From: Amycolatopsis bartoniae | GTDB taxonomy: Bacteria > Actinomycetota > Actinomycetes > Mycobacteriales > Pseudonocardiaceae | Direction of reading: 5' to 3' | Assembly (NCBI RefSeq): GCF_014191255.1 | Contig: NZ_JACHWH010000003.1 | Location: 253,501 to 317,500 of the forward strand | DNA: 64,000 nucleotides | Shown here: positions 1-8,248 of the stretch, piece after piece | Numbering within the stretch: the first letter of the stretch is position 1 | Layout of the letters: each line of letters starts with the position of its first letter | The notes under the pieces: model-generated | Told to the model about the DNA's origin: nothing | Databases searched by the model: none | The model's input: the letters and a program-made list of their open reading frames with translations, nothing else | Made by a program: the position numbers and the translations under genes

Positions 1-213
1 GCCGAAGCGATCGCAGACCTGACCGGGACGCCGGTGGCATCCGTACCGCTCGAAGTCGCGGAACAAAACTTCGGACCCGCCGCCCGCATCCTGACGACCA
101 CGAGCCACCTCGATGCCTCCAAAGCCCGCGACACCTTCGGCTGGAGTCCCGCACCGCGATCACTGATCGACGATGTCCGTTCCGGCTCCTACACCAACGC
201 CGCTGCGAAATGA
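1..213 (+). CDS. NAD(P)-dependent epimerase/dehydratase, C-terminal end (partial)
   Basis: The reading frame is open from the first base and stops at TGA 211-213, giving the last 70 residues of a protein that starts outside the window. The tail has the look of an NmrA/extended-SDR C-terminus: a Leu/Val-rich strand, then an Asp-Ala-Ser-Lys-Ala-Arg helix, then Phe-Gly-Trp-Ser-Pro, a signature commonly seen where the last substrate-domain helix of epimerase-type SDRs precedes the final helix. The Rossmann part is not visible, so substrate and cofactor cannot be judged. It converges on the LysR gene across a 38-base gap. Confidence 0.6.
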   Translation, partial: AEAIADLTGTPVASVPLEVAEQNFGPAARILTTTSHLDASKARDTFGWSPAPRSLIDDVRSGSYTNAAAK

Positions 214-251
214 GTCCGAGCCTGCAGCCGGTTACCGCTGGTGCCGGCTGA

Positions 252-1136
252 TCACCGACCGACGACGGACGCCAGCCAGCTGCGGAAGGCGACGACCGCC
301 GGGGACTGCGGCCGGTCCGCCCGCCACACGAAGTAGTAGGTGAACCGCCCGCGATCGAGGACGAAGTCGAAGGGAGTCACGAGCGAGCCGTCGGCCAGTT
401 CCTTCTCGACGAGAGCCTTCTGGGCGACGGCGACACCGTGGCCTTCGAGCGCGGCTTGGTAGGCCAGCAGAGAAGTCTCGTACTTCATTCCACTGTAGGC
501 GTTGCCGGTATTCAACCCCGCCGCTTCGAGCCACAGTGCCCAGTCGTCGAGCCGCGCCAGTGAGTGGAGCAGGGTGGCGTCGCCCGCCTTCGCGGCGGCT
601 CGCAGCCGGGGTGCGACCACGGGCACCAGCTCGTTCGGGATGAGTCGCTGGCTGGACAGCTGTGGCCAGTCACCGTCGCCGAGCTGGATGCCGGCGTCGA
701 TGTCTTCGCGGTCGAGGTCGATCGGGGCCGGCGAAGTCGTCAGCTGGACGTCGATGTCGGGGTGGGCACGGTGGAAACTCGCGAACCGGGGGATCAGCCA
801 GCGCACCGCGAAGGTGGCGGGAGACCGGATTTTGAGCGTGGCGCCCGGAAGCCCGGCGCGGACCGCTTCGGTGGCCTTCTCCAACGCGGTGAACAGCGGG
901 CCGATGTCGGCCAGGTAGCGCGAACCCGCCGCGGTCAGCTCCAGGCCGCCGTGCACGCGGTGGAACAGGGACACCCCCAGGTAGTGCTCGAGCGCACGCA
1001 CCTGGCGGCTGACCGCAGCGGGTGTCACCGAGAGCTCGGCCGCCGCCTTCGAAATGCTCAGCAGCCGTCCCGTCGTCGCGAACACCCGCGTGGGGTTCAG
1101 CGGCGGCAGCGGGTCGCGGCGGGCGGACACGCTCAT
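252..1136 (-). CDS. LysR-family transcriptional regulator
   Basis: A 294-residue DNA-binding regulator of normal LysR length. The N-terminal winged HTH (residues about 8-65) includes SISKAAAELSVTPAAVSRQV and a following LGVSLFHR wing. The C-terminal half is a periplasmic-binding-like effector domain (LKIRSPATFAVRWLIPRF onward), as in the GcvA/AmpR-type branch. ATG 1136-1134 shares its A with the TGA of the upstream transporter, so the two genes are translationally coupled and LysR is the last gene of the CoA-transferase operon. It probably senses the acid or CoA ester handled by that operon and may autoregulate from the 5.33-5.52 kb promoter region. The effector is unknown. Confidence 0.9.
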   Translation of the reverse strand: MSVSARRDPLPPLNPTRVFATTGRLLSISKAAAELSVTPAAVSRQVRALEHYLGVSLFHRVHGGLELTAAGSRYLADIGPLFTALEKATEAVRAGLPGATLKIRSPATFAVRWLIPRFASFHRAHPDIDVQLTTSPAPIDLDREDIDAGIQLGDGDWPQLSSQRLIPNELVPVVAPRLRAAAKAGDATLLHSLARLDDWALWLEAAGLNTGNAYSGMKYETSLLAYQAALEGHGVAVAQKALVEKELADGSLVTPFDFVLDRGRFTYYFVWRADRPQSPAVVAFRSWLASVVGR

Positions 1137-2506
1137 CAGCGTAATAGGCGACCGGTGGTTTCCGCGCTCGCCGAGGGCACCGGTGACGCACCCGGCCGGG
1201 CGGTCCGCGCCCGTTCCGAGCGGACGCCCCAGAACAGGGTGACGGCCAGGCAGGGGAGCAGCGAGACGATCGAGTACCCGACTCCCGCCAGCTGGTTGCC
1301 CGTCCAGGAGACCAGGGACAAGCTGATCAACGGCAGGAACCCGCCGAAGAGGATGTTGCCGAGCTGCTGGGCGAAGCCGAACCCGGTCGTGCGGCTCTGG
1401 GGCGGGAACTGCTCGGTGATGAACGCCGGCAGCGGTGCCATCACCATGGCGGTCAGGATCGCCAGCACGGTGATGATCGCCGTGACCGCCGTCCAGGACG
1501 CGGAGTGGACCGCCGCGCGGATCCCGGCGAACGCCGGGTAGGCGGCGACCATCCACAGGAGAATGCCGAGCAGCATCACCCGGGAGCGGCCGACGCGATC
1601 GGACAGGGCGCCGAAGAGCGGGTAGCACGGTGCCGCGATGAGGATGGCGATCGCGAGGCAGACATTGGTGCGGGTCTCGTCGACTTTCAGCACGGTCTGC
1701 AGGAAGTAGAGCATGTAGACGATCGAGGTGTAGAGCGTCACCGAGGTGCCGCCCTGCGCGCCGAACGTGGCCAGCAGGATGGCTTTCCACGACTTCCACG
1801 TGCGCACCGTGTCCAGCAGCGGCGACTTCGCCAGCTGCCCGGAGTTCCGCAGTTCGGTGAAGACGGGGGTCTCACTCATCCGCAGCCGGACCAGGGTCGC
1901 GACGAGCACGATCGGCGCCGACAGCAGGAACGGCACCCGCCAGCCCCAGCCGGCGAAGGCCGCGGAGTCGAGGCTCACCTTGAGCAGGGAGACGAGGACC
2001 AGTGCGAGGAGCAGGCCGACGCTCGCGGTGCTCTGCAGGACGCTGGTGTAGCGTCCGCGCCGTCCGGCGGGAGCGTGCTCGGTGACGTAGACGACCGCGG
2101 AGCCGTACTCACCGCCGAGCCCGACGCCTTGGACGACGCGCAGGAACAGCAGCGCGGCCGGAGCGAAGCTGCCGGCGGCGGCGTAGGTCGGCAGGCAACC
2201 GATGGCGACGGTCGCGACCCCCATGACCCCGAGGGTCACCACGAAGGTCTTCTTCCGCCCGATGCGGTCGGCCATGGGGCTGAAGATGATCGTGCCCAGC
2301 GGCCGGGCCAGATAGGACACACCGAAGGTGGCGGCGGCGAGCAGCGTCGCGACGACCGGGTCACTCGCCGGCAGGAACAGCTTCGTGAGCGTGCCGGTGA
2401 GGGCGACGTAGGCGAAGAAGTCGTAGTACTCGAGCATCGTGCCGGCGCTCGAGGCGCCGACGATCCTCATCATCCCGGATGGGGACGTGGTGGTGCGGTT
2501 CTTCAT
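1136..2506 (-). CDS. MHS-family metabolite:H+ symporter (MFS)
   Basis: A 456-residue, 12-segment major facilitator of the metabolite:H+ symporter type (ProP/ShiA/KgtP relatives). The N-terminus has the typical MLEYYDFFAYVAL segment, the loop 2-3 motif DRIGRKKT, a VQGVGLGGEYGSAVVY helix and a WGWRVPFLLS segment before the central loop. A second DRVGRSR loop lies in the C-terminal half. MHS carriers import small carboxylates, betaines or amino acids with protons. Its place between acyl-CoA enzymes and LysR suggests uptake of the operon's carboxylate substrate. It follows the enoyl-CoA hydratase gene by 21 bases. The substrate is not predictable from sequence. Confidence 0.9.
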   Translation of the reverse strand: MKNRTTTSPSGMMRIVGASSAGTMLEYYDFFAYVALTGTLTKLFLPASDPVVATLLAAATFGVSYLARPLGTIIFSPMADRIGRKKTFVVTLGVMGVATVAIGCLPTYAAAGSFAPAALLFLRVVQGVGLGGEYGSAVVYVTEHAPAGRRGRYTSVLQSTASVGLLLALVLVSLLKVSLDSAAFAGWGWRVPFLLSAPIVLVATLVRLRMSETPVFTELRNSGQLAKSPLLDTVRTWKSWKAILLATFGAQGGTSVTLYTSIVYMLYFLQTVLKVDETRTNVCLAIAILIAAPCYPLFGALSDRVGRSRVMLLGILLWMVAAYPAFAGIRAAVHSASWTAVTAIITVLAILTAMVMAPLPAFITEQFPPQSRTTGFGFAQQLGNILFGGFLPLISLSLVSWTGNQLAGVGYSIVSLLPCLAVTLFWGVRSERARTARPGASPVPSASAETTGRLLR

Positions 2507-2527
2507 GGCATCTCCTCGTCGAGATGG

Positions 2528-3331
2528 TTATCGCCGGTTCTCCAGGAACTGCTTGACGGTCGTGCGGTGCTCGTCGCCGGACAGGAGGATCGCCTGCATG
2601 GCGGCCGCCAGCTCCAAGGCGGCGGGCAGGGTGGTTTCCGCCGACTCCCGGACCAGTCGCTTGGCCATGCGCAGCGCGCGAGGTGGCTGGGCGGCGATCG
2701 TGCGCGCGAGCTCGGCGGCTTCGTCCCGCAGCCGGTCGTCGTCGACGACGCGCGAGACGATGCGCAGCTCGGCCGCGGTCTCGGCGGAGATGAACTCGCT
2801 GGTCAGGGTGAGTTCCATGGCCTTGGCGACGCCGACGGCCCTGGCGAGGAACCACGCGCCGCCGATGCCGGACACCAGGCCCAGCCGCAGGAAGCTCTCG
2901 GCGAACCGGGCGGACCGGGCCGCGATGCGCACGTCGCACATCAGGGCGAGGTCGAATCCGGCGCCGACGGCGGCGCCGTTGACCGCGGCGACCGAAGGGA
3001 CTTCGAGGTCCCGCAGCGCGCGAGTGATCCGGTGCAGGCCGAGGCGCAGCCGGTCCTGAATGTCCGTGGTCGTCCCGGCCATCAGGTCGGCCCCGCGGGC
3101 CATGTCCTTGACGTTGCCACCGGTGCAGAAGTGCCGGCCCGAGGACCGCAGCAGCACGCAGTGCGCGTCCGGCGTGTTCTTCACGTCCTCGATCGCGCCG
3201 GCGAGCGCCTCCGTCATCGCGATGTCGAGGGCGTTGCCGGTGTGCGGGGCGTCGAGGGTGATCGTGAGGACACCGTCCGCGAGGCTGGTCGTCACGAGGG
3301 GGCGTTCGTCGTTCATCGGCTGTCCGTTCAT
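2528..3331 (-). CDS. Enoyl-CoA hydratase/isomerase-family protein with altered catalytic Glu positions
   Basis: A 267-residue crotonase-fold protein. The oxyanion-hole segment is present (SSGRHFCTGGNVKDMA and NGAAVGAGFDLALMCDV). At the two hydratase glutamate positions it reads Asp (GAGFDL instead of GGGCEL) and Phe/Leu (AESFLRLGLVSG instead of PEVxLGI), so ordinary syn-hydration is doubtful. Crotonase relatives without these Glu do isomerisation, hydrolysis or C-C chemistry. ATG 3331-3329 overlaps the TGA of the upstream hydratase (ATGA), which decides this start over an ATG 15 bases downstream. It works beside a canonical hydratase and a CoA transferase. Confidence 0.85.
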   Translation of the reverse strand: MNGQPMNDERPLVTTSLADGVLTITLDAPHTGNALDIAMTEALAGAIEDVKNTPDAHCVLLRSSGRHFCTGGNVKDMARGADLMAGTTTDIQDRLRLGLHRITRALRDLEVPSVAAVNGAAVGAGFDLALMCDVRIAARSARFAESFLRLGLVSGIGGAWFLARAVGVAKAMELTLTSEFISAETAAELRIVSRVVDDDRLRDEAAELARTIAAQPPRALRMAKRLVRESAETTLPAALELAAAMQAILLSGDEHRTTVKQFLENRR

Positions 3332-4110
3332 TCGTCGGCGAAGGCGGGGTCGCGGCGTTCGCGGAACGCCGCGATGCCTTCTTTCTGGTCCTTCAGCGCG
3401 AACCCGGCGTGGAACTGGCGCCGCTCGAAGAGCAGTCCTTCGCTCAGGGAGGACTCGAACGAGCGGTTCACGGCCTCCTTGATCGCCAGCAGGACCGGCA
3501 GCGAGTGCGCGGCCATCGACCGGGCGAGCCGGGTGGCTTCGGCGAGCAGCCGGTCGGTGGGCACGACCTGGGACACCAGTCCCGCGGCCAGTGCGTCCGC
3601 GGCGCTGATCGACGTCCCGGTCAGGCACATCTGCATCGCCAGCGACTTGCCGACCGCGCGGGGGAGCCGCTGCGTCCCGCCGGCGCCGGGGACGATGCCG
3701 AGGACGACTTCCGGCTGGCCGAACCGCGCGTCTTCGGCGGCGATGACGACGTCGCACAGCATGGCGAGTTCGCAGCCGCCGCCCAGCGCGTACCCCCGCA
3801 CGGCGGCGATCAGGGGCTTGCGGTGGGCGCGGATGGCGTCCCAGTTGCGGCCGATGACGTCCTGCCGGAAAGCGGCGGCGTAGTCCAGTGGCGCCATGGC
3901 CTTGACGTCCGCGCCCGCGGCGAAGGCTTTCGAGGATCCGGTGAGGACGGTGGCCCGGATCGCGGGATCGGCGTCGATGCGGCGCAGTTCGGCCACGAGG
4001 GCGTCGACGAGGTCATCGGCCAGTGGGTTCAGGGGGTTTTCCGAGGCCAGGGTGACCACGGCGACCCGGTCCTCGTACACGGCCCGGACGGGTGGGTGTC
4101 GGTCGTTCAC
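3328..4110 (-). CDS. Enoyl-CoA hydratase
   Basis: A 260-residue crotonase-superfamily enzyme that should hydrate a 2-enoyl-CoA to a 3-hydroxyacyl-CoA. It carries the oxyanion motif SKAFAAGADVKAM, the first catalytic Glu in GYALGGGCELAMLCD and the second in GQPEVVLGIVPGAGGTQRL, both where canonical hydratases have them. It starts 10 bases after the CoA transferase stop. With a type III CoA transferase and a symporter in the same operon it recalls the CaiD role in carnitine/crotonobetaine metabolism, but substrate identity is inference. Confidence 0.92.
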   Translation of the reverse strand: MNDRHPPVRAVYEDRVAVVTLASENPLNPLADDLVDALVAELRRIDADPAIRATVLTGSSKAFAAGADVKAMAPLDYAAAFRQDVIGRNWDAIRAHRKPLIAAVRGYALGGGCELAMLCDVVIAAEDARFGQPEVVLGIVPGAGGTQRLPRAVGKSLAMQMCLTGTSISAADALAAGLVSQVVPTDRLLAEATRLARSMAAHSLPVLLAIKEAVNRSFESSLSEGLLFERRQFHAGFALKDQKEGIAAFRERRDPAFADE

Positions 4111-4120
4111 GAATTGCTCC

Positions 4121-5329
4121 TCAGCTCGCGGCGGCGTCGGGCCACCGGTGGTCGCCGCCGATCACGCCGTGCTCGGCCAGGCGGGCGATCTCGGCTTCGG
4201 ACAGCCCGTATTCGGCGAGGACGGCCGACGAGTGCTGGCCCGGCTGTGGCGGGGGCCGGTCCGGCGCACCGTCCGGTTGGGACGGACCGAGCACGAACCC
4301 CGGCATCCGGACCGATCCCGCCGTCGTTTCGACGCCGCTCGCGCGGTACTCCTCGGATTCGACGACCTCCCGGTACCCGGCGACGGGTGCGCACAGGATG
4401 TCCTGCGCGGACAGGGTTTCCAGCCACGACGCGGTGGTGCGGCGGGAGAACAGGCGGTTCAGTTCGGCTCGCAGCGCCGGCCGGTGGGCGACGCGGTCGG
4501 TGTTGGTGGCGAACCGGGGATCCGACGGCAGTCCGGGGGCGTCGAGCGCCCGGCACAGCGCGGCCCACCGCCTGGGGTCGTACGCGGCAACCATGATCCA
4601 GCCGTCGGCGGTGCGCAGCGCCTCGTTCGGCGCGGCGTACGGCGCGGCACTGCCCAGCCGCTCCGGCTCGGCCCCGGAGGCCAGGAACGACGCGAAGCTG
4701 ACCTGCTGGAGCATGATCGTCGCGTTGTACAGGCTGACGTCCAGGTGCTGGCCGCGTTTCCCGTCACGGACTTCGCGCAGGGCCGCGAGGACCGCGATCG
4801 ACGCGAGGTAGCCGGTCACCATGTCGGCCACCGGGACCTGCACCTTCGCCGGCCCGGAATCCGGATGGCCCAGCGTGCTCATCAGCCCGGTGACGGCCTG
4901 CATCACCCCGTCGACGCCGGGGCGGTCACGGGCCGGGCTCTCCTGGCCGAACGCGGAGATCGAACAGTAGACGAGCGCGGGGTTGGTGCCGGAGAGGGTG
5001 GCGTGGTCGAGTCCGAGCGCGCGCATGGCGCCGGGCCGGAAACTTTCGACCAGAACGTCCGCTCGCGAAATCATCTGTCGTACCGCCCGGTTCCCCTCGG
5101 GTGTTTTCAGGTCGATGGCGAGACTGCGTTTGTTCCGGTTGACGCCGAGGGAGATGACGCTCTGGCCGTCGAGCCACGGCGGTCCCACCCGGCGGCCGAT
5201 CTCGCCGGTCAGCGGCTCGACCTTCACGACGTCCGCGCCGAGGTCCGCCAGCGTCATCGTGCAGACGGGCCCGGCCACGACGTGCGTGAAGTCGAGCACG
5301 CGAATCCCTCGCAGGCTTTCTCGGAACAT
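4121..5329 (-). CDS. CaiB/BaiF family (type III) CoA transferase
   Basis: A 402-residue type III CoA transferase, moving CoA from a donor acyl-CoA to a free carboxylate without an acyl-enzyme of the type I kind. The N-terminus has LRGIRVLDFTHVVAGP, then LADLGADVVKVEP. The catalytic Asp lies in RDRPGVDGVMQAVTGLM, matching Asp169 of formyl-CoA transferase. The C-terminal HDRP-type loop is DILCAPV. ATG 5329-5327 is chosen because homology begins there; the frame is open for 35 more codons upstream without family similarity. This is the first gene of a five-gene minus-strand operon and would activate the imported acid for the hydratases. Confidence 0.9.
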   Translation of the reverse strand: MFRESLRGIRVLDFTHVVAGPVCTMTLADLGADVVKVEPLTGEIGRRVGPPWLDGQSVISLGVNRNKRSLAIDLKTPEGNRAVRQMISRADVLVESFRPGAMRALGLDHATLSGTNPALVYCSISAFGQESPARDRPGVDGVMQAVTGLMSTLGHPDSGPAKVQVPVADMVTGYLASIAVLAALREVRDGKRGQHLDVSLYNATIMLQQVSFASFLASGAEPERLGSAAPYAAPNEALRTADGWIMVAAYDPRRWAALCRALDAPGLPSDPRFATNTDRVAHRPALRAELNRLFSRRTTASWLETLSAQDILCAPVAGYREVVESEEYRASGVETTAGSVRMPGFVLGPSQPDGAPDRPPPQPGQHSSAVLAEYGLSEAEIARLAEHGVIGGDHRWPDAAAS

Positions 5330-5480
5330 GTCCCCGCATTTCTTCTTCGGTGTTCTTCCGGCTGAAACCCGAATGGGTGTGATCAGGTTAAGGACGTGAT
5401 CCCGCCGAGGGCAAACAACACTTTTTGCGGTCACCTTTGACTATTTGTTCAAGCCGCTGTGGTGGCGCCGGGCGAGACCG

Positions 5481-5505
5481 TCGACACAGTGTCGAGTTTT
5501 CTCGA
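5481..5505. promoter_or_regulatory. Two abutting inverted repeats upstream of SDR-TetR operon
   Basis: CGACAC-A-GTGTCG (5481-5493) overlaps GTCGAG-TTTT-CTCGAC (5490-5505), both perfect six-base arms, 20 bases before the SDR start. A TAGAGT hexamer (5512-5517) could be a -10. The spacing suits an operator read by the co-transcribed TetR regulator. The divergent CoA-transferase operon also starts from this 196-base gap. Confidence 0.4.
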
Positions 5506-5525
5506 CGTGGTGTAGAGTCGAGGGC

Positions 5526-6383
5526 ATGACGAAGCGAACCTTCCTGATCACCGGAGCCAGCAGCGGCCTCGGCCGCGCCTTCGCCCAGGGCGCGCTGGCG
5601 GCCGGGCACACCGTCGTCGGCACCGTGCGCAAGCCCGAAGACCTGGCGAAGTTCGAGGCGCTCGCGCCCGGCCGCGCCCACGCGCGTCAGCTCGACGTGA
5701 CCGACGACGAGGCGGTCTTCGCCGTGGTCGGCGAGGTCGAGCGCAGCGTCGGCCCCATCGACGTGCTGATCGCGAACGCCGGCTACGGGCACGAGGGCGT
5801 GTTCGAGGAGTCCCCCATGGCCGAACTGCGCAGGCAGTTCGACGTCAACGTCTTCGGCGTGGCGGCCACCGTCCACGCGGTCCTGCCGGGCATGCGGAAG
5901 CGGCGCTCGGGGCACATCTTCGCCGTCAGCTCGATGGGCGGGCTGATGACCGTCCCGGGGCTGTCGTATTACCACGGCAGCAAGTACGCGGTGGAGGGCA
6001 TGCTCGAAACCGTGGCCAAGGAGGTCGCGGGCTTCGGAGTGCGGGTGACGATCATCGAGCCCGGTTCGTTCCGGACGGACTGGGCGGGCCGGTCGATGAT
6101 CCGCAGCGAGCGGTCGATCGCGGACTACGACGAGCTCTTCGAGCCGATCCGGGCGGCCCGGCAGGCCGCCAGTGGCAACCAGCTGGGCAACCCGGCCAAG
6201 GCCGCAGAAGCCGTGCTCGCCGTCATCGAGGCGGAGAAGCCGCCGGTGCACCTCGTGCTCGGTTCGGACGCACTGCGGCTCGTCGCGGCCGGACGCGACG
6301 CGGTGGCCGCCGACATCGAGGCGTGGGAAGAGCTGTCGCGATCGACGGACTTCCCGGACGGGCACCAGATCGCGTCGAACTGA
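5526..6383 (+). CDS. Short-chain dehydrogenase/reductase (classical SDR)
   Basis: A 285-residue classical SDR, NAD(P)-dependent oxidoreductase. The cofactor motif is TGASSGLGRA at residues 9-18, NAG is in IANAGYG, the catalytic Ser is in FAVSSMGG and the Tyr/Lys pair in YYHGSKYAVEG. The C-terminus after IEPGSFRTDW is typical of oxidoreductases near TetR genes. ATG 5526 is preferred to upstream in-frame starts because the Rossmann strand begins directly after it. It ends 6 bases before the TetR gene, so the pair forms an operon, probably self-repressed through the inverted repeats at 5481-5505. The substrate is unknown. Confidence 0.9.
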   Translation: MTKRTFLITGASSGLGRAFAQGALAAGHTVVGTVRKPEDLAKFEALAPGRAHARQLDVTDDEAVFAVVGEVERSVGPIDVLIANAGYGHEGVFEESPMAELRRQFDVNVFGVAATVHAVLPGMRKRRSGHIFAVSSMGGLMTVPGLSYYHGSKYAVEGMLETVAKEVAGFGVRVTIIEPGSFRTDWAGRSMIRSERSIADYDELFEPIRAARQAASGNQLGNPAKAAEAVLAVIEAEKPPVHLVLGSDALRLVAAGRDAVAADIEAWEELSRSTDFPDGHQIASN

Positions 6384-6389
6384 CCGCCG

Positions 6390-6992
6390 GTGGCCCGGCG
6401 GCGGTCCGGTGCGCCGTCCAAAGGCGACCTGCGGGAGCTGAAGATCCTCGGAGTGCTCGGGGAGCTGTTGGCAACCAAGAGCTTCGACGCGCTCACGACC
6501 AACGACATCGCCGAACGCGCCGGGCTTTCCCGCGCGTCGATGTACTTCTACTTCAGCTCCAAGCAGGAAGCGCTGGTCGCTCTCTTCGCCAAGACGGTCG
6601 AGGCACTGCGCGAGAAGTCCCGCGCGGCGGCCGACGACCCCGCGGCACCCCGTGACGCGATCGCGACGGCGATGCGCCACACCCGAGACCGCTGGCGCGA
6701 GCACGGCCTGATCATGCGCGTCGCGATCGACCAGGCTTCGGCCATCCCCGAGATCGGAGCACTGTGGACGGAGACCGCCGAGATCTTCATCGACGCGATC
6801 ACGGCGATCCTGGTCCGCGCCGGCGTGAAGTCCCACGACGGGCCCGACGGCGCCCGGGCCCTCGCGGGCGCGGTGTGCTGGATGATCGAGCGGACGTTCT
6901 ACCACGCGTCGGCGGTCTCCCTCGAGGCACTCGACCAGGCCGCCGAGACCTGCGAAGCGGTGTGGCTGCGCGTCGCGGCGATCGAACCCTGA
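6390..6992 (+). CDS. TetR-family transcriptional regulator
   Basis: A 200-residue TetR regulator starting at GTG 6390. The HTH spans residues about 15-60 (TTNDIAERAGLSRASMYFYF followed by SSKQEALVALF). The C-terminal ligand domain (about 75-195) contains RDRWREHGLIMRVAIDQA, the EthR/KstR-like style of core. Co-transcription with the upstream SDR suggests local control. It also lies only 208 bases before the terpene synthase gene on the same strand, whose leader carries the palindrome AGAACGTTCT, so it could repress that operon too. Confidence 0.88.
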   Translation: MARRRSGAPSKGDLRELKILGVLGELLATKSFDALTTNDIAERAGLSRASMYFYFSSKQEALVALFAKTVEALREKSRAAADDPAAPRDAIATAMRHTRDRWREHGLIMRVAIDQASAIPEIGALWTETAEIFIDAITAILVRAGVKSHDGPDGARALAGAVCWMIERTFYHASAVSLEALDQAAETCEAVWLRVAAIEP

Positions 6993-7138
6993 CCGCCCCA
7001 GCCGTCGTCAACGAGACGCCGGACGCGATGTGGTGTCCCTGCTCCTGCCGCGTCCGCGCATTGCCTTTTTACGAGCCCGCACGACCGAGAAGCCGGCCTG
7101 GTCCGTGGCGCCGACGCAGCGATCCGCAGGCCGGCGGG

Positions 7139-7173
7139 TATAGTGGTCATTACATACAGAGAGAGAACGTTCT
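7139..7173 (+). promoter_or_regulatory. Terpene-operon promoter: conserved 25-base motif plus AGAACGTTCT palindrome
   Basis: TATAGT (7139-7144), a good -10, begins a 25-base block ending ACAGAGAG at 7163, followed directly by the perfect palindrome AGAACGTTCT (7164-7173). The block is 21/25 identical to the one upstream of the SDR at 11397 (11452-11476, minus strand). Block plus palindrome recur, with two extra bases between, at 46160-46196 on the minus strand. No -35 box is evident, suggesting an activator or a specific repressor. Confidence 0.5.
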
Positions 7174-7200
7174 GTACCGACGGCAGTGAGGGAGTCCACC

Positions 7201-8235
7201 ATGCACGCGTCTGCGGTGCAGGACATCGACCCGCGGCACCGCGAAATCCCGCTTCCGTTCCGGGCGCGCCGGCACCCGCGCGGCGATGAGGCCCAACGGA
7301 AAACGCGGCAGTGGGCCCACCGGCTCGGGCTGATCCGGAGTGAGAGTGCGCTGGAGAAGTTCGACGCGCTGGGCTACGGCCGCCTGATGTCCTATGCGGC
7401 CCCGGACGCGCAGGACGACGACCTGCAGCTGCTGGTCGACTGGAACACCCTCTTCTTCGCGTTCGACGACATCCAGGACGACGCACTGCTGAGCGGAAAA
7501 CGGGTCGAGTACGAACGGCTCCGGCGCCAGGTGCTCGAAACGATCGACCAGCGTGGGCGACGGCCGTCCTGGCACCCGGTCGTCGCAGGGGTCTCGGACC
7601 TGTGCGACCGCACCTTCCCCGGGCGAGGTGCGGACTGGACCAAGCGGTTCGCGCTCAACCTCGAAATCTGGCTCACGGGGCACGCGCGAGAAAGCGCCTT
7701 CCGATCGGCGGCCGTGTCGCCCGGTCTCGCCGAGTACGCCCGGCTGCGGCGTGACGCTTCGACCGTGCTGCCCAACTGCGACCTGGTCGAACTGGCCACC
7801 GGGGCCGAACTGCCGGACGCGCTCTACTTCCGGGGCGCGTACCAGGAAATCGTGGCCGCGACCGCGGACATCATGTGCTGGACCAACGACGTCCACTCGC
7901 TGGCCGCCGAGCTGGCGGCGGGTGACCCGATCAACCTCGTCGTCGTCCTCGTCCGGGAACAGGGGCTCGGCTGGGCGGACGCAGTGCAGCGCGTTTGCGA
8001 CATGATCGCGGACCGCGTCGCCCAAAGGGGTGGCGCGGAACGTCGTCTCGCCGCCGACCTGGCTGAACTGGGCCTGCCGGAGGCCATCAAGAGCGCGGCG
8101 CGCCGGAGCGTCGGGAACCAGGGGTCCTGGGCCGCCGGGATGGAGCGGTGGGACCGGACGGACACGATCCGGCACGTCGCTCCGAAGTTCGCCGACGACC
8201 ACGGCCACACGGGATACGCGGAAAACCTGATCTGA
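7201..8235 (+). CDS. Class I terpene synthase (sesqui-/monoterpene cyclase type)
   Basis: A 344-residue class I terpene cyclase, single alpha domain of usual bacterial length. The aspartate-rich Mg2+ motif is FFAFDDIQDD (DDxxDD at residues 89-94). The second Mg2+ motif is NDVHSLAAE (NDxxSxxxE, 229-237). An upstream RLRRDAS gives the diphosphate-sensing Arg and the C-terminus has WDRTDTIRH. ATG 7201 is preferred over in-frame GTG 7186 because GAGGGAG precedes it at proper spacing. Ionisation and cyclisation of FPP or GPP is expected; the product cannot be predicted. It is the first gene of a synthase-P450-methyltransferase operon. Confidence 0.92.
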   Translation: MHASAVQDIDPRHREIPLPFRARRHPRGDEAQRKTRQWAHRLGLIRSESALEKFDALGYGRLMSYAAPDAQDDDLQLLVDWNTLFFAFDDIQDDALLSGKRVEYERLRRQVLETIDQRGRRPSWHPVVAGVSDLCDRTFPGRGADWTKRFALNLEIWLTGHARESAFRSAAVSPGLAEYARLRRDASTVLPNCDLVELATGAELPDALYFRGAYQEIVAATADIMCWTNDVHSLAAELAAGDPINLVVVLVREQGLGWADAVQRVCDMIADRVAQRGGAERRLAADLAELGLPEAIKSAARRSVGNQGSWAAGMERWDRTDTIRHVAPKFADDHGHTGYAENLI

Positions 8236-8248
8236 AACGGAGTTCGAC

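Noticed and set aside
1505-3883. Very long open frame on the plus strand (about 790 codons) opposite the symporter and hydratase genes
   Set aside because: It is antisense to three clear genes, is rich in Arg/Gly/Gln/Asp typical of shadow frames in GC-rich DNA, and shows no domain.
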